A DNA stretch of 64,000 bases from NCBI GenBank assembly GCA_025504975.1, contig JANUWI010000009.1, positions 248,001 to 312,000 on the forward strand, given 5' to 3'. The position numbers were made by a program, and so were the translations under genes. Origin of the DNA: Plenodomus lindquistii. Its lineage: Eukaryota > Ascomycota > Dothideomycetes > Pleosporales > Leptosphaeriaceae. How positions within the stretch are numbered: position 1 is the stretch's first letter; each line of letters begins with the position of its first letter. Under the pieces are notes generated by a model. It was not told the DNA's origin and ran no database searches. It saw nothing but the letters and a program-made list of their open reading frames with translations. Positions 53,524-64,000 of this stretch are shown one piece after another.

Positions 53524-56240
53524 CTACTCCACAGGCTCCTCCTCCAAAAGCACCTTGAAGCTAAACGGCTCAAACGGCACACCATCACCGATGAAATGCT
53601 TACTCATGGCCTCGACCCAGTGCAGACGCAGCGAATGCAACATGGCACTCGTACCCTCCATGACACACAACACGGCGACCGTGAGCGCAAACCAAAAGTA
53701 AAACACAACAACCATCATGATGGAGCCGGTGATGCCGGTCTGTGCAAAGGCGTTCTTCATGGTCATTTCCCAGAGCACAATGGAGAGACGTTGATGGGCG
53801 AGGGAGAGGGCCCAGAGACGGAGGTAAGAGGCCGTGTGGGAAACGCAGTTGAGACAGAATTCTGTTTCTGTATTAGCACGTCAATTTGAAGAGGGGCAGG
53901 AATAAATAGGAACGTACCGATTGTGTGGATGACCTGGTGGATCATGACTTCGCTAAACTCAAACTCCTCGTGCTCCTCGCCGTGGCCAATGTCCTGGGTG
54001 ATCATCGCAATGCCATCGTCGTCATCGCCGAAGCTCTCGCGACCGCCGTTGAGCGGGCGACCGTCTTCCTCGTCATCACCGTCCAATGCACTGACGCGTG
54101 AGTTCTCGCCAATACCACGGTAGCCGAGAGCGCGAGCCTTGTTGTGTTCATAGCGGAGCCAGAACGGCTTCAAGAACAAAAGTACGGGCACGCAGGCCAA
54201 TGCCATGAGGAGCAAGATGACCTGGACCGTGGCCTGGCCCGGGTAGAGAGGCTTGACGCCGGCTTCCAGAGTACCAGGTTGCAAGAACATGTAGATCAAC
54301 ATGTTGAGCAGAGAAGGTGGGTTCTCACCACGTGCGGGCCAGTCGATGCACCACTTGTAAACAATGGTAAAGGCGAGGTATCCAAAGATTGACTGGAAGA
54401 AGATCATGCCAGGGATGAAGTTGCCCCAGATATCGACCTTGGTTTTGAAGTAGCGGGCATTGACGAGCGACCACATGAGCGAGAAGGTCATGTGGGACCA
54501 ACCAAGAAGAATACTAAGCTTCATCTTGTAACTGTTGGAAAACAAGAGATCGTTCTCGGTGTCATGCCATCGGTAATCTAGACCAAAGGGATATGTGTAG
54601 CCCTCAACGCGAGATGCAGTCGGGCCCTTGCCGTCGTTATCCCAGACCCACATAGACTTGAACCAGGGGAGACCGAGGGAGAAAGCATCGCAGTATAGTA
54701 GACCAGTGTAGATGGAGAAAAGGCCCATCATGAAGACAATGTAACGACCGTAGAACATCATGGAGAAAAGCTCGTCGAGCTTGCTGCGCTCGAGCCGCTT
54801 CTCAAAGTAGATCATGGCGCATGCGGCCAGGAGAAGGATGACACCGTGTCCAGCATCACCGAACATGACGGCGAACATGAAGGGGAAGGTAACAATGGCG
54901 GGCAGCGCAGGATTGACTTCGCGGTACTTGATCGTTCCGTAAGCGTCGATGATGGTTTGGAAACCAACGGTGAACCTGTTGGACTTGAAGTAGGTAGGAG
55001 GTGTCTTCGTCGTCTTGATCTGGTTCACAATGGTGGGCACGGACAAGCCTGCGCGCTCGTTGACGTCCGAGAGAGTCGACTTGATCAGGCCAAGCGAGTT
55101 AGTTGGTGCCCATGCCTCGGCGATGAGCGTCTTGCGCTGGTGATCATACGAGAACTTGTTCAAGGTCTCGTATGTTGCCTTCTCTTTTTTGATGATGACC
55201 ATCCATGCGGCCAGGTTTCGGCTGATTGCAGTCAATTCAGCATCCAGAGTCGACTTTGTGTTTTTCAACACGCTAGCGAGATCGCTCAACCGGGTGTTGA
55301 CTTCGCGAATTTGGTCACGGCGAAGCTCGCTGTTCTCATCAACGCTATACAGGTCAGCGCCTAGGGATTCGGAAATCTTGCGGATCTTGGCGATGATCTC
55401 CTTGCCGTGGGCAAAGATGATGAAGACATTCTTGCTGGTCTCCTCGTTGTTCTCGGGGTTGATGATTGGCTCCGGGATCTCGGACTGGTTCATGTACAAG
55501 TTGCCACGGAGGGTACGCCACAGGATCCTCTCAAAGGCTCCCATGCGCTCGCGGGGGATGACACCAGCAACGAAGCCAATGTTCATGACGGTGAAGGAAC
55601 GCTCAGCGCTCGCATCACCCGAACCATTCTGCTCGACGTCGCGCAGAAGGGGCGCGTCGTCCTCATCGTCATCGATGGATTGCCTGATCTCCTCGGTCTG
55701 TCCGCGCGCCCTGTCGAAGAATCCGCCAGCCTCTCTCAGCACCCAGCGCCACTCGGTAAGCTCCACCTCGCGCTTCTTCAACGTCTCGTAGCTCTCGTTC
55801 AAAGAGGTGATCCTCTGTTCGAGACTTTGGCTCTTGTCGGCGAGCTCATCGATCTCAGAGGCGGAGGGCGCAGTGAAGGGATTGTTGAAGTCCCAGATGG
55901 ATCGCATCGTGATGCTCGACTTCTCCATCTGGGCGTGGAAGTATCGAAGCTGACGTTCGACATTGTCGAGGCGGCGAATCTCCTGGGTAAAGGTACGTTG
56001 GAAGGCGGTCGTGTCCGAGTTGAGCTAGCAGTCGCATCGTCAGCCTCGAGTCCATCTCACATAATCACGAAGCTTCTGCAGGAGCTTGCAAATCTACACG
56101 TGACGACTCACATCTCTAAAGTCCATGACACCGAGCTCTCCAAGCGCAGAGACGACCTCGCGGCCAATCTCGTTAGCTATGTAGAGCTGGGTCAACGACA
56201 TGTCCGCTGAGCGGTACATGGTGTCCTGCTTGGGCGCCAT
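53524..56240 (-). CDS. vph1: V-type ATPase Vo subunit a
   Basis: This is the 100-kDa a subunit of the vacuolar H+-ATPase, forming the proton half-channels next to the c-ring. Exons 56240..56112, 56024..53918 and 53861..53524 give 857 aa. The N-terminus MAPKQDTMYRSADMSLTQLY and FRDLNSDTTAFQRTFTQEIR, completed by the first splice, are family signatures. The cytosolic half includes IAFVAG-like strings (MNIGFVAGVIPRERMGAFERILWR). The membrane half starts at FPFMFAVMFGDAGHGVILLL. The essential channel arginine is Arg760 in SYLRLWALSLAHQRLSIVLWEM (yeast Arg735), encoded just after intron 2. The C-terminus ends in an acidic LLEEEPVE. There is no second paralogue in the window to separate Vph1 from Stv1, but most filamentous fungi have one. 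Confidence 0.96.
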
Positions 56241-56751
56241 GATGGCAGCGGTGAGAGACAAGTCTTCGCGAGAAGTCTGCTTGTCTCGCGGTCCTGGAGA
56301 AGGTCGATGGAGGCGATGGGTGTTGATGGACAGCTGCCTTTGCCCGTCGACGATGATGCGGCGAACCAGGGCTGTCGGGCTTCTTGGCAGGCGCGAGCTG
56401 GCGCGAAGCTAGCTCCAGCCACAATCACGTGTACGTCATCCCAACTTGACTGCATTGAACTCGAGATGCATAATTCATTCTTAACAAATCCGAAGATGTT
56501 GTGATGGTGCAACATACATATTGTGAGACATGAACTTGGCAATGCAATATTACCAATGTCTTGGTTCAATCAACGAAACTAAACTACAGCTCCTCTCTGT
56601 TATGCTCGCAAAGCATGCGATGCCGCCTCCAAGGGTATGCGACTTTTGGTTCTCCATCCATAACTCCAATCTATCAGAACTAAATGCACCCAAACTCTCC
56701 TACTCATACGTCCAGTCCAATCATAATCAATCACGTCCATATACCATGTAC
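56241..56751. other. Intergenic: V-ATPase promoter and srp40 3' flank
   Basis: These 511 bases have no ORF of note. No repeat or RNA gene is seen. Confidence 0.5.
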
Positions 56752-58152
56752 TCAGTCCTCAAACTTGTAGCCCTTTCCACCCGACGTGTCAATCGCGCCT
56801 CCACGGTAGGAGCCTCTTTTCCCCTTGTTCTTCTCCTTGGTGAAGCCCTTGCCCTTTGTGACGATCAGCTTCGCGTGTGCGCGGTCGGCGTAGTCGTACG
56901 AGACGTATGCGTTGCTAGCGAGGTTTGGGTCGACAACAACATCAGGCTTGATGCGCTGAAAGCGGTTTTCGACGTGGTTGCGCTTCTTGGCTGGACCGTC
57001 AGCGGCAGGTGAGCCATCAAACTTGCGCTTGTTGCCAGGAGTCGGGACAGGTGAGTTTGCGGGGAGAGTTGTGGATGAGTCAGTGGCGGAGCCCTTTCGT
57101 TCTGGCGCACTTGGTTTCGCCTCGTCGTCAGAGTCGGATGAGCTGTTCGAGGAGCTATCGCTCGAGCTGGAAGAAGAGGAAGAGGAAGAGGAAGAGGATG
57201 ATGCTGCTGCCTTCTTTTCGCTCTTCTTCGCTTTAGTCTTCTTGGCAGGCTCGGGCTCAGACTCGCTCTCAGATGAGCTGTCACTAGATGAGTCTGAGGA
57301 GCTCGAGGCTGAAGAAGATGCGACGGATGCCGCCTTGGTCTTTGTAGCCAGATCAGCCTCAGAGCCACTGCTGTCGCTGTCGCTGTCTGAATCGCTAGAA
57401 GAAGAGTTGCTGGCGCTTGATGAGTCGTCGTCAGATGCTGGGAGAGGCTTGTTCGCGGGTTCAGAGTCGGAGTCGGAGTCGGAGTCGCTACTGTCTGAGT
57501 CGCTGGATGAGGATGCCGAAGACGAAGAAACGGACGCAGCCTTCTTGGCCTTGGTGGGGGCGGGTGCAGCCTCCTCGGATTCCGAATCGGAAGACTCTGA
57601 GCTAGAGCTGGACGAGTCGGAACTGGAGCTGGAGCTGGAGCTGGAGCTGGAGCTGGAGCTCGACGAGACCGAAGCGGCCTTCTTTGCAGCCTTCTTCGCC
57701 GCCGGCTTTTCAGGCCGTGGGGCTTCTGCTTCCGACTCGCTGCTGGAGTCGCTGCTAGACGAGTCGCTCGAGCTAGAGGAAGACGATGCTGCCTTTTTTG
57801 CGATCTTCTTTGCTGCGGGCTTCTTTGCTGTCTTCTCCTCTGCCTCTGATTCACTGCTGGAGTCGCTGCTGGACTCATCGCTGGACTCGGTGTCGGCACC
57901 GCTGCTCGAGTCGCTGCTGGCTGCGCTATCGCTGTCTACGTCCATGGCATCAGGCGCATCTTGTGTCTTTTGCCATTTCTGAAACTCCTTGAGCTTCTCG
58001 GCGGCATTCTTCTCGCCTTGCTGTTCGAGAAAGGACTTGACGAGGCCGATTGGTACCTCTGGCGTGGTCGAGGTCTCGTGTACGGTTGGCTTGATCTTCT
58101 TCGCCTTTTTGTCGCCGCTCGACTTCTTAGAAATCTTCTTGGCGGCTGCCAT
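56752..58152 (-). CDS. srp40: Srp40/Nopp140-like nucleolar phosphoprotein
   Basis: This is a nucleolar chaperone-like protein that binds snoRNPs and RNA polymerase I factors in other eukaryotes. It is intronless, 466 aa. After a Lys-rich start, a LisH-like helix (VPIGLVKSFLEQQGEKNAAEKL) is followed by about 290 residues of alternating polyserine/acidic blocks and Lys/Ala/Pro blocks (KKPAAKKIAKKA type), the CK2-target repeat design of Nopp140. The C-terminal SRP40 domain is clear: NHVENRFQRIKPDVV, then AHAKLIVTKGKGFTKEKNK and KRGSYRGGAIDTSGGK. The Ser-rich part contains a perfect hexanucleotide run near 57623-57660, so its length may vary between strains. It is transcribed divergently from sec3 across 558 bp. 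Confidence 0.94.
   Translation of the reverse strand: MAAAKKISKKSSGDKKAKKIKPTVHETSTTPEVPIGLVKSFLEQQGEKNAAEKLKEFQKWQKTQDAPDAMDVDSDSAASSDSSSGADTESSDESSSDSSSESEAEEKTAKKPAAKKIAKKAASSSSSSSDSSSSDSSSESEAEAPRPEKPAAKKAAKKAASVSSSSSSSSSSSSSSSSDSSSSSSESSDSESEEAAPAPTKAKKAASVSSSSASSSSDSDSSDSDSDSDSEPANKPLPASDDDSSSASNSSSSDSDSDSDSSGSEADLATKTKAASVASSSASSSSDSSSDSSSESESEPEPAKKTKAKKSEKKAAASSSSSSSSSSSSSSDSSSNSSSDSDDEAKPSAPERKGSATDSSTTLPANSPVPTPGNKRKFDGSPAADGPAKKRNHVENRFQRIKPDVVVDPNLASNAYVSYDYADRAHAKLIVTKGKGFTKEKNKGKRGSYRGGAIDTSGGKGYKFED
57623..57660. repeat. (CTGGAG)n hexanucleotide repeat inside srp40
   Basis: This is about six tandem CTGGAG units on the plus strand, read as alternating serine codons on the coding strand. 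A unit change keeps the frame, so polymorphism would only alter polyserine length. Confidence 0.85.
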
Positions 58153-58710
58153 GACTCGTGATTGGCCTTGTGAGCGCTGTCGTCGTGGTATGATGGAGTA
58201 AAGGCAGGGGGCAGGCAGTGCGAAAGGAAGGCAATGTTGCGCGCGTAGTAGGAAAAAAAGTTCAAGTTACGGCGGGCGGGAGGATTGGACAAGCGCGTCG
58301 GGGGAGCTAGTCGGCTAGTCTGAACAGGGATGTGCTGCCGTCTCGTATGGAGTAGACGACGCCAGATGTCGCTCTCCGCAATGCGAAGTGAGACAGGCCG
58401 GTTCTTTGATGCGCCACTGTTGACGCTGCTCTCATTGCGCATTGGAACCTGCAGCGCCCTCGACCCCATCACCGCCTGCCGTGCTTCTAGTACACACTAC
58501 ACGCCGCCCACATCGCCCGTGCAGCTCCCCTCGGTGACGCCCAACCAACTCCGCAACAGTACGCAACTCGGCCACCTCGCTTCTTGAATGGCAGCGACAC
58601 TCGAAGCCTTCGACAGCGTCGCGGGGTAGCGAATTGCCGTTGTTCCATCTCCAGGGCGTTCGCCTACACACTGTTCGTTCGCTGCATCGCGGGCAAGCAA
58701 CACCAGCAAC
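58153..58710. promoter_or_regulatory. Divergent promoter region between srp40 and sec3
   Basis: These 558 bases separate two start codons pointing away from each other. The promoters of a ribosome-biogenesis gene and an exocyst gene share it. No specific site is assigned. Confidence 0.45.
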
Positions 58711-61700
58711 ATGGAGGGACGCCCGCGCAACTACACCAATGGCCGGAGCGACCCCCGCGGTCCACCAAGCCGCCCCTCGACTGGAGGCGGCGCACGAGGG
58801 CCGCCGTCGGCCACCAGTGCCAGCTCCACGCCCTCTACAATGACCCGCGCCGAGCGCTTCGACGACGAGCGACGCCGCATCACCGAGAGCTGCTTCGCCA
58901 AAACAGACGAGCAGGGCCAGCTGCAGGAGTCGTACATCACCCACATCCGCGTCCAGGAAGACAGCGGATTTCCACAGTCGCCCCCTCCGCCCAATTCGCC
59001 CTCCTCGAGCAAGAAGGCCAGGATCATCATAATCTCGGTGCGGAATACGGGCCGAGTCAAGCTGCACAAGGCGCGCGAGAATGCGAATGGCACATTCTCC
59101 ATCGGAAAGACGTGGCCCATGGAGGAGCTCTCTGCCGTCGAGAATTACGTCCACCTGAACCCAGCAAATGAGGTAGAGGCACAGCGTCAGCAGTGGGCAG
59201 GCGACAAGGGCTTCACGGTGACTATCCTCAAGCCCTACTACTGGGAAGCAGGCACAGCCAAAGAGAAGGAGTTCTTCATCGGAAGCATGGTGAAAATCTA
59301 CAACAAATACACCAAAGGCGACTTTCCCGTCTTGACAGGATTCAGTCCAGCGGAACTGAACAGCTTGACCAACGGCAAGGCCCATCTTGCAACTGTCCAA
59401 GGACGCGCCGCTTTTGCTGCCAGTGGCGGTGGACCGAGCCCAGACTCTCGCCCGTTGCCTCCCAAATCGCCGGGCCCACCTTCTAGGCGGCCAGGTGAGT
59501 CCCCCGTAATGGCTGGGGACGATCCGAGAAGGGGACCGACGCCTATGGGGTCGAATCCAAACTTCAGAAGAGCTCCCGGAGATCAAGGAGGTCCTCGGCG
59601 ACCAGGTCAGCCGGATGACCAATTTCGTCCTGGCAGCAGACCAGGTACGGGAGACGATAGTCGCAGGCCACCACCTTTCGCTCCAGCCCAAGGCACGCCC
59701 CCAATGCCTGACCTCAGACAGAAGCGTTCAATTGAACAAAGTATACGTTCACGGCCCAGCGGCGACAGTATGCGACCGCGACCGGGTCCAGGGCCGGGTC
59801 CAGGTCCAGGTCGCGAACCTATCCCGCCAACACCGCCTTTCGCCTCACGAACACTCACCCCACAGTCATCGAACTCTGAATTTACAGGCCGTCCACGAAC
59901 ACCAGAGTCTGCCAATGCCCCCGTTGGTCTTAGTCCTGCACGCCGACCATTTGCAGACGATGCACAGTCAGCGCGGTCGCAAAGATCGTTCGATTCATCA
60001 CAGGATGGCCCAGGTCCAGCTCCGCCCTTACCCCCATTGGAGCAACGCAGGCAAAATGGCCTGCCTCCCCCTAGGATGGACCAATCGCCAAGAGGTCTAC
60101 GGCCTGGCACCTCGCAAAGTAATGCGAGTTCGAACTTTGCGCGAAGTGATGACCTTCCACCAGAGGAGCCACCACAACGGAGAAGACCTCTTATGGAGCC
60201 ACGTCCGTCACAAATGTCGCAGAACAGCGTTGAAAGCCAAGGTCAAGATCTGCGTGCAACGCCAACAGGTTCTCCAGGTCCGCCAATGGACCCTCCACCA
60301 CGACGACGACCGCAAGAGATACCAGAGAGGCTGAAGTCAATCACTGCCGACAGTACAGGACCTTCTCAAGATATGCCACCCCCACCAAGATCTGTACAGC
60401 CAACACCGCCACCCACTGCACCCCTTCCGCAGATCCCAGGAGCAGCTACTCTACAGGAAGCTGAAACGTCTACTCCTGCGCCGGCTGTCCAGCCGTCGTC
60501 GACGGAACCCGAAGTTGTCTCGGGCGCTAGTACCCCAGTTGAGGAGAAGGATGATGAGGTCCACCGCCCAGGACTAGGCCCAATGGTGAAGAAGTCATTG
60601 CCTCAACCGGACGCAGCGACCAAATTTCGAAAAGCTGCTGCAGCTGCAGGTGCTTTCAAGCCTAGAGCTGGTGGGGCCGCCGCGAAGCTGTTCAACAAGG
60701 AGACGAAGCCATCGGATGAGGCTGATGGTGTCAATGCAGTTTTCGTGCCCCAACGGCCAACACCCAAGGAAGAAGCTCCCAAGATAGAGGCCGAAGAGAA
60801 CATTGAAGACATTCCTGAAATCGCCCCCAAGATACCCGACAGATCATCGAAGGAGCGCCCACGTATCAGTACCGAGCTTCCTCCAGCTGTGACTGTGTCA
60901 GGTCCAAAGTCACCGATTCCAGCCATTGCACTACCAGAGGTCGATGAGATGCCGCCTCCACCAGCCCCAGAGAAGTCGGCTTCGAGAAAGGTAGAACCTG
61001 TGCCAGAGGTGCGACGTAAGAAGCGTAGGTCGAACCAACAAATCACGAATATCTCCAAGCTTGGCATAGATCCCAGCATCATCGACGAGAGAGGGTTGGA
61101 GTTTGAGAGCATACTGTCAGAGCTCGGGTGGGGGAGTAATGAGCTCTCAGCTAAGAAGATCGAGTCGCTTGAAACAGACATTAAACGCGAGATTGCTCGC
61201 GTTGAGGCTGGCAGCTGGCTCAACAATCTGGAGCAGAAGGATGATCGTGTTGAGGCCGTTGAGCGCATGCTAGACCGTGCCATTGCGGAGTGCGACGAGC
61301 TTGAGGGCTTGCTGACATTGTACAACGTTGAGTTAAGCGTAAGTCGATCCCCAAATCACACGGAGTATTCAGTATCATAGACTGACACCGGTTGCAGAGT
61401 CTGAACGACGACATCGCCTTCATTGAGGCGCAAAGTCAAGGTCTGCAGGTTCAAACTGCCAATCAAAGACTATTGCAGCATGAGCTTCAGCAATTGGTCG
61501 AAACTATCTCCATCACGTCCGATCAACTCGAGGCTTTGAGACGCGCTCCAATCGGAAAGATCAACGGATTGAAGGACATTGAGTCTTCGTTGGTGCTGCT
61601 TTATAAAGCGCTCATAACCATAGATCCCTCGTTTGCTGCTGGCGGGCGCCACAGCACGCCTGAAGGTGGCATTGATCCTCTAACTGTAAGCTCTGGCTTG

Positions 61701-63583
61701 GGTAACAGCGATATTGCAACCATGCAAGCTCTTCAGGAGAAGCGAGACAGGTATCTTGGCGAAGGTGCCCAATTCCTCGATCGATTGAAGAAGCATATGG
61801 AGATCACCTTTGGGGCGTCCATCATGACGACGCGAGATGCGCTTTCGAAGATCGACCAGGGTTCTTCCATGCCATCATTGAAGAAGAACGTGGAAGCGCA
61901 TGATGTTGGTCGCAATGAGCTGTGGATGCTGAGTCCTATCATGCTCTTCGCCAAGGAAATTGACCGCAACTCATGGGACATGTTGTTAAGAATGTACCAG
62001 ACGCAAGCTGCGCAACTGTACCAACAAGAAGTTCGTGACAACATCCTCGCTTGGAGGAAGTTCGCCCGCAAACCGACTGGCGAAGAACAAGAACTGCTCT
62101 TCACTGCGCAGGAGAAGGAGACGGAAAGTATCACTGGCACTGCACGAAAGCTGACCGTCAAGCGAAGTCAAACATTGGCTCGTGGACTACGATCAGCGTC
62201 AGGAGAGAAGGAGACCAAGACCCCCAAGCAGACACAGGATGGCAAGCTATTTGCATACGACGTATTCGCTCGCGTCTTGGACGACATTGGCCCAGTCTTG
62301 TTGACGGAACAAAACTTTATCACAGAGTTCTTCCACGCAACCTCGACCGATGCGGTCGACTTCCCGGAAGCAGTACAGGCAGCACCTCCAGAAGCTCGCC
62401 GAGGACCAAATCTGTGGATACGAAAGCATTTCGAAGCTGATCGGGCCATGGCTAAACACGTTACTGGAGTCATGGAAGAGATCTTTTCCTTTTGGCCTAC
62501 AGAGTTGCAAAGTCTCGTGGACTGGGCTTGCCAAGCAGATCCTCTGTAAGTTGGATTAACGGCTACTATATGTGACATCTGCTAACATGGGACCAGACAA
62601 GGTGTTGGTATACTAGGTGCAGTCGACCGCAAGTTACTCGACATCGAGGATTCCAACCAAGACTTCCTGACCCGCAACCTCCAAAAGATCCACGAGCGTC
62701 TCCAAGGTCTGTTCAGCAAATTTCTCGACGAGCAAATCCGCGCAATCGAAGACACCAAAGTCAAGATCAAGAAACGCAAGGGCGTCATTGCCTTCATGAA
62801 GACCTTTCCCCACTTCTCTGTTGCGATAGAGAATATGCTCCCGCCTTCCTCCGACGGTGGCGACCAGCTCGAAACCCGCCGTATGGTCAACGACGGCTAC
62901 CAGCGCATGAACAAAGCCATGTTCGAGAGCTTGAAAGTCATCGCGAAAGAGTCACCCGCTGTCATGGCATCCCAAGGCCAAGGCGACCCCGAAGACAAAG
63001 AAGCGCTAAACTATCATATCCTGCTCATCGAGAACATGAATCACTACATGGAAGAAGTGGACGCGCGCCCAGACACTGTACTCGATTACTGGAAGTCCAA
63101 AGCCCAGGATGAATGCACAGAGCACATGAATCTCTACGTTGACGCCGTCATCCGTCGGCCGTTGGGGAAACTCCTTGTAAGTCTTTATTCGCCGCCCTCA
63201 CATCTCCGGAGATTCGCTAACACAAATCCCAGGAATTCATTGAATCCACTGAAACCCTCCTCTCCCAACCCACCGCCACCCCTCAGTCCATTTCCCAACG
63301 GTCCTCGCACTCCCGCTCCGTCTTCAAGAAACTCGCACACTCGCATGACGCAAAGGAACTCCGCAAGGGTATCGAAGCCCTCAAAAAGCGCGTGGACAAG
63401 CACTTTGGCGACGCAGATGATCCCAGTATAAGTAGGGATCTAGTATTCAAGGTACTCAAGGAATGTGAGAGGAAGTATGTGGGGATCAGCGAGAGGATGG
63501 GTGTAATTAATCAGGACATTTATGCTGGGGAAGTGGAGATTGATTGGGGGGTGAGGGAGGTGGAGAGCGCGTTTAGGCGGTAA
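58711..63583 (+). CDS. sec3: Exocyst subunit Sec3
   Basis: Sec3 marks sites of polarised exocytosis, tethering vesicles at the plasma membrane (hyphal tip) through PI(4,5)P2 and Rho GTPase binding. Exons 58711..61338, 61398..62545, 62597..63176 and 63233..63583 give 1568 aa. The Sec3 PIP2-binding PH-like domain is at about residues 45-215 (YITHIRVQEDSGF, ARIIIISVRNTGRVKLHKA, FTVTILKPYYWEA, FIGSMVKIYNKY). Then about 540 disordered Pro/Arg/Ser-rich residues follow, including a PGPGPGPG run. The exocyst rod starts near RRKKRRSNQQITNISKLGID, with coiled coils (LVETISITSDQLEALRR) and C-terminal helical bundles (LNYHILLIENMNHYMEEV; ending EVESAFRR). It is longer than yeast Sec3 because of the linker. 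It converges on the deaminase gene, with 212 bp between stop codons. Confidence 0.95.
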
Positions 63584-63795
63584 GCGCGTATGTTTGAGGG
63601 AGGGAAAGGGGGTGTAAATGGGAAGTGTATGTTTTTTGCTGCGTGGGCTTGTATATACTTGGATATTTTGGCTGGGTATGTGGCAGATGCATTGTGGGCT
63701 GGACACTGTACTGTACTGTCTGTGTTTCGTCTTGCAAGGCGTTTTCTGGCGATTGTTGCATGAATACCATACTGTCTACGTCTCATATTCTCTCC

Positions 63796-64000
63796 TTATA
63801 CCTCATGACCAGCCGTCGCAACGCTCAAAATCCGCTCTTCAAGACCAGACACATGTACAACCTCAATACCACTCGCCTCTAACTTCGCCCTGCCCTCATT
63901 CTCACCAACAAACTTCTCAGGCTCCTTAACACCAATATACACCTTCCGAATCCTCAATTCCCCATCTTTACCCCTCGTGCGAATAATCCGATCCGCACAC
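63796..64000 (-). CDS. Deaminase C-terminus, RibD/CDA-like (truncated by window edge)
   Basis: Only the last 67 codons are inside the window, in one open frame ending at TAA (63798..63796). The fragment reads CADRIIRTRGK, KVYIGVKEPEKFVGENEGR, KLEASGIEVVHV and ends VATAGHEV. The pattern of Val-x-Glu-Pro, x-Phe-Val-Gly-x-Asn-x-Gly-Arg, then Leu-x-x-x-Gly-Ile-x-Val resembles the C-terminal part of the RibD/Rib2-type pyrimidine deaminase domain (cytidine deaminase superfamily, riboflavin pathway). The zinc-binding His and Cys motifs would be upstream, beyond 64000, so the family call is tentative. Codon use is AT-richer than its neighbours. Confidence 0.6.
   Translation of the reverse strand, partial: CADRIIRTRGKDGELRIRKVYIGVKEPEKFVGENEGRAKLEASGIEVVHVSGLEERILSVATAGHEV

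Noticed and set aside
56978..57982. A 334-residue Glu/Leu/Ser-rich plus-strand ORF
   Set aside because: It is the complement of the Ser/Lys repeats of srp40 and has no other support.
58432..59691. A 419-residue minus-strand ORF opposite the sec3 start
   Set aside because: It is an antisense shadow of GC-rich sec3 coding sequence and its promoter. It has no domain or coherent composition.
1..64000. tRNA, rRNA and CRISPR arrays
   Set aside because: I looked for tRNA B-box sequences (GGTTCGAATCC-like) on both strands, rRNA-like blocks and regularly spaced direct repeats, and saw none. This was by eye only.

Overview
This window looks like nuclear DNA of a filamentous ascomycete (Pezizomycotina, plausibly a Dothideomycete; the class is inferred). 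The evidence is many short introns (mostly 48-60 nt, GT...AG, CTRAY-like branch sites), a HET-domain gene, a NACHT-type STAND gene, an RGG-tailed Argonaute, secreted glycoside hydrolases and typical filamentous-fungal housekeeping proteins. I support 22 protein-coding genes, two of them cut by the window edges. I found no tRNA, rRNA, CRISPR or intact transposon.

0-14 kb is the more accessory, metabolic part. It holds a truncated MFS sugar transporter, a seven-helix DUF3112-like membrane protein, a cupin protein, the p24 cargo-receptor subunit Erv25, a short-chain dehydrogenase, a Dal5/Fen2-type anion transporter, a secreted GH5 glycosidase and a divergently transcribed GH88 unsaturated glucuronyl hydrolase. 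An AT-rich foldback repeat lies at 9.6-9.83 kb.

14-20.4 kb is one giant gene on the minus strand. It encodes a STAND/NLR-like protein of about 2017 residues with a Goodbye-like N-terminus, a NACHT ATPase and a very long, compositionally odd helical-repeat C-terminus. It is the most intriguing gene of the window.

22.5-36 kb carries nuclear RNA and trafficking genes: a Barentsz/CASC3-type exon-junction protein, a PNUTS/Ppn1-type PP1-targeting protein (TFIIS-N-like region, RVTF motif, C-terminal CCCH finger), the SM protein Sly1 (nine exons) and a HET-domain gene.

37-56 kb carries a universal-stress-domain protein, mitochondrial ribosomal protein uS7m, a slicer-competent Argonaute, an uncharacterised single-span coiled-coil protein, a class I/II aminotransferase and the V-ATPase a subunit.

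56-64 kb carries an Srp40/Nopp140-like nucleolar protein, the exocyst subunit Sec3, and the 3' end of a RibD-like deaminase.

There are no operons. Functional links are by pathway: Erv25, Sly1, Vph1 and Sec3 all serve the secretory or vacuolar system, while GH5, GH88 and the transporters could serve plant-polysaccharide use. Exon limits below were derived by hand from splice signals and reading phase; every spliced model closes in frame.
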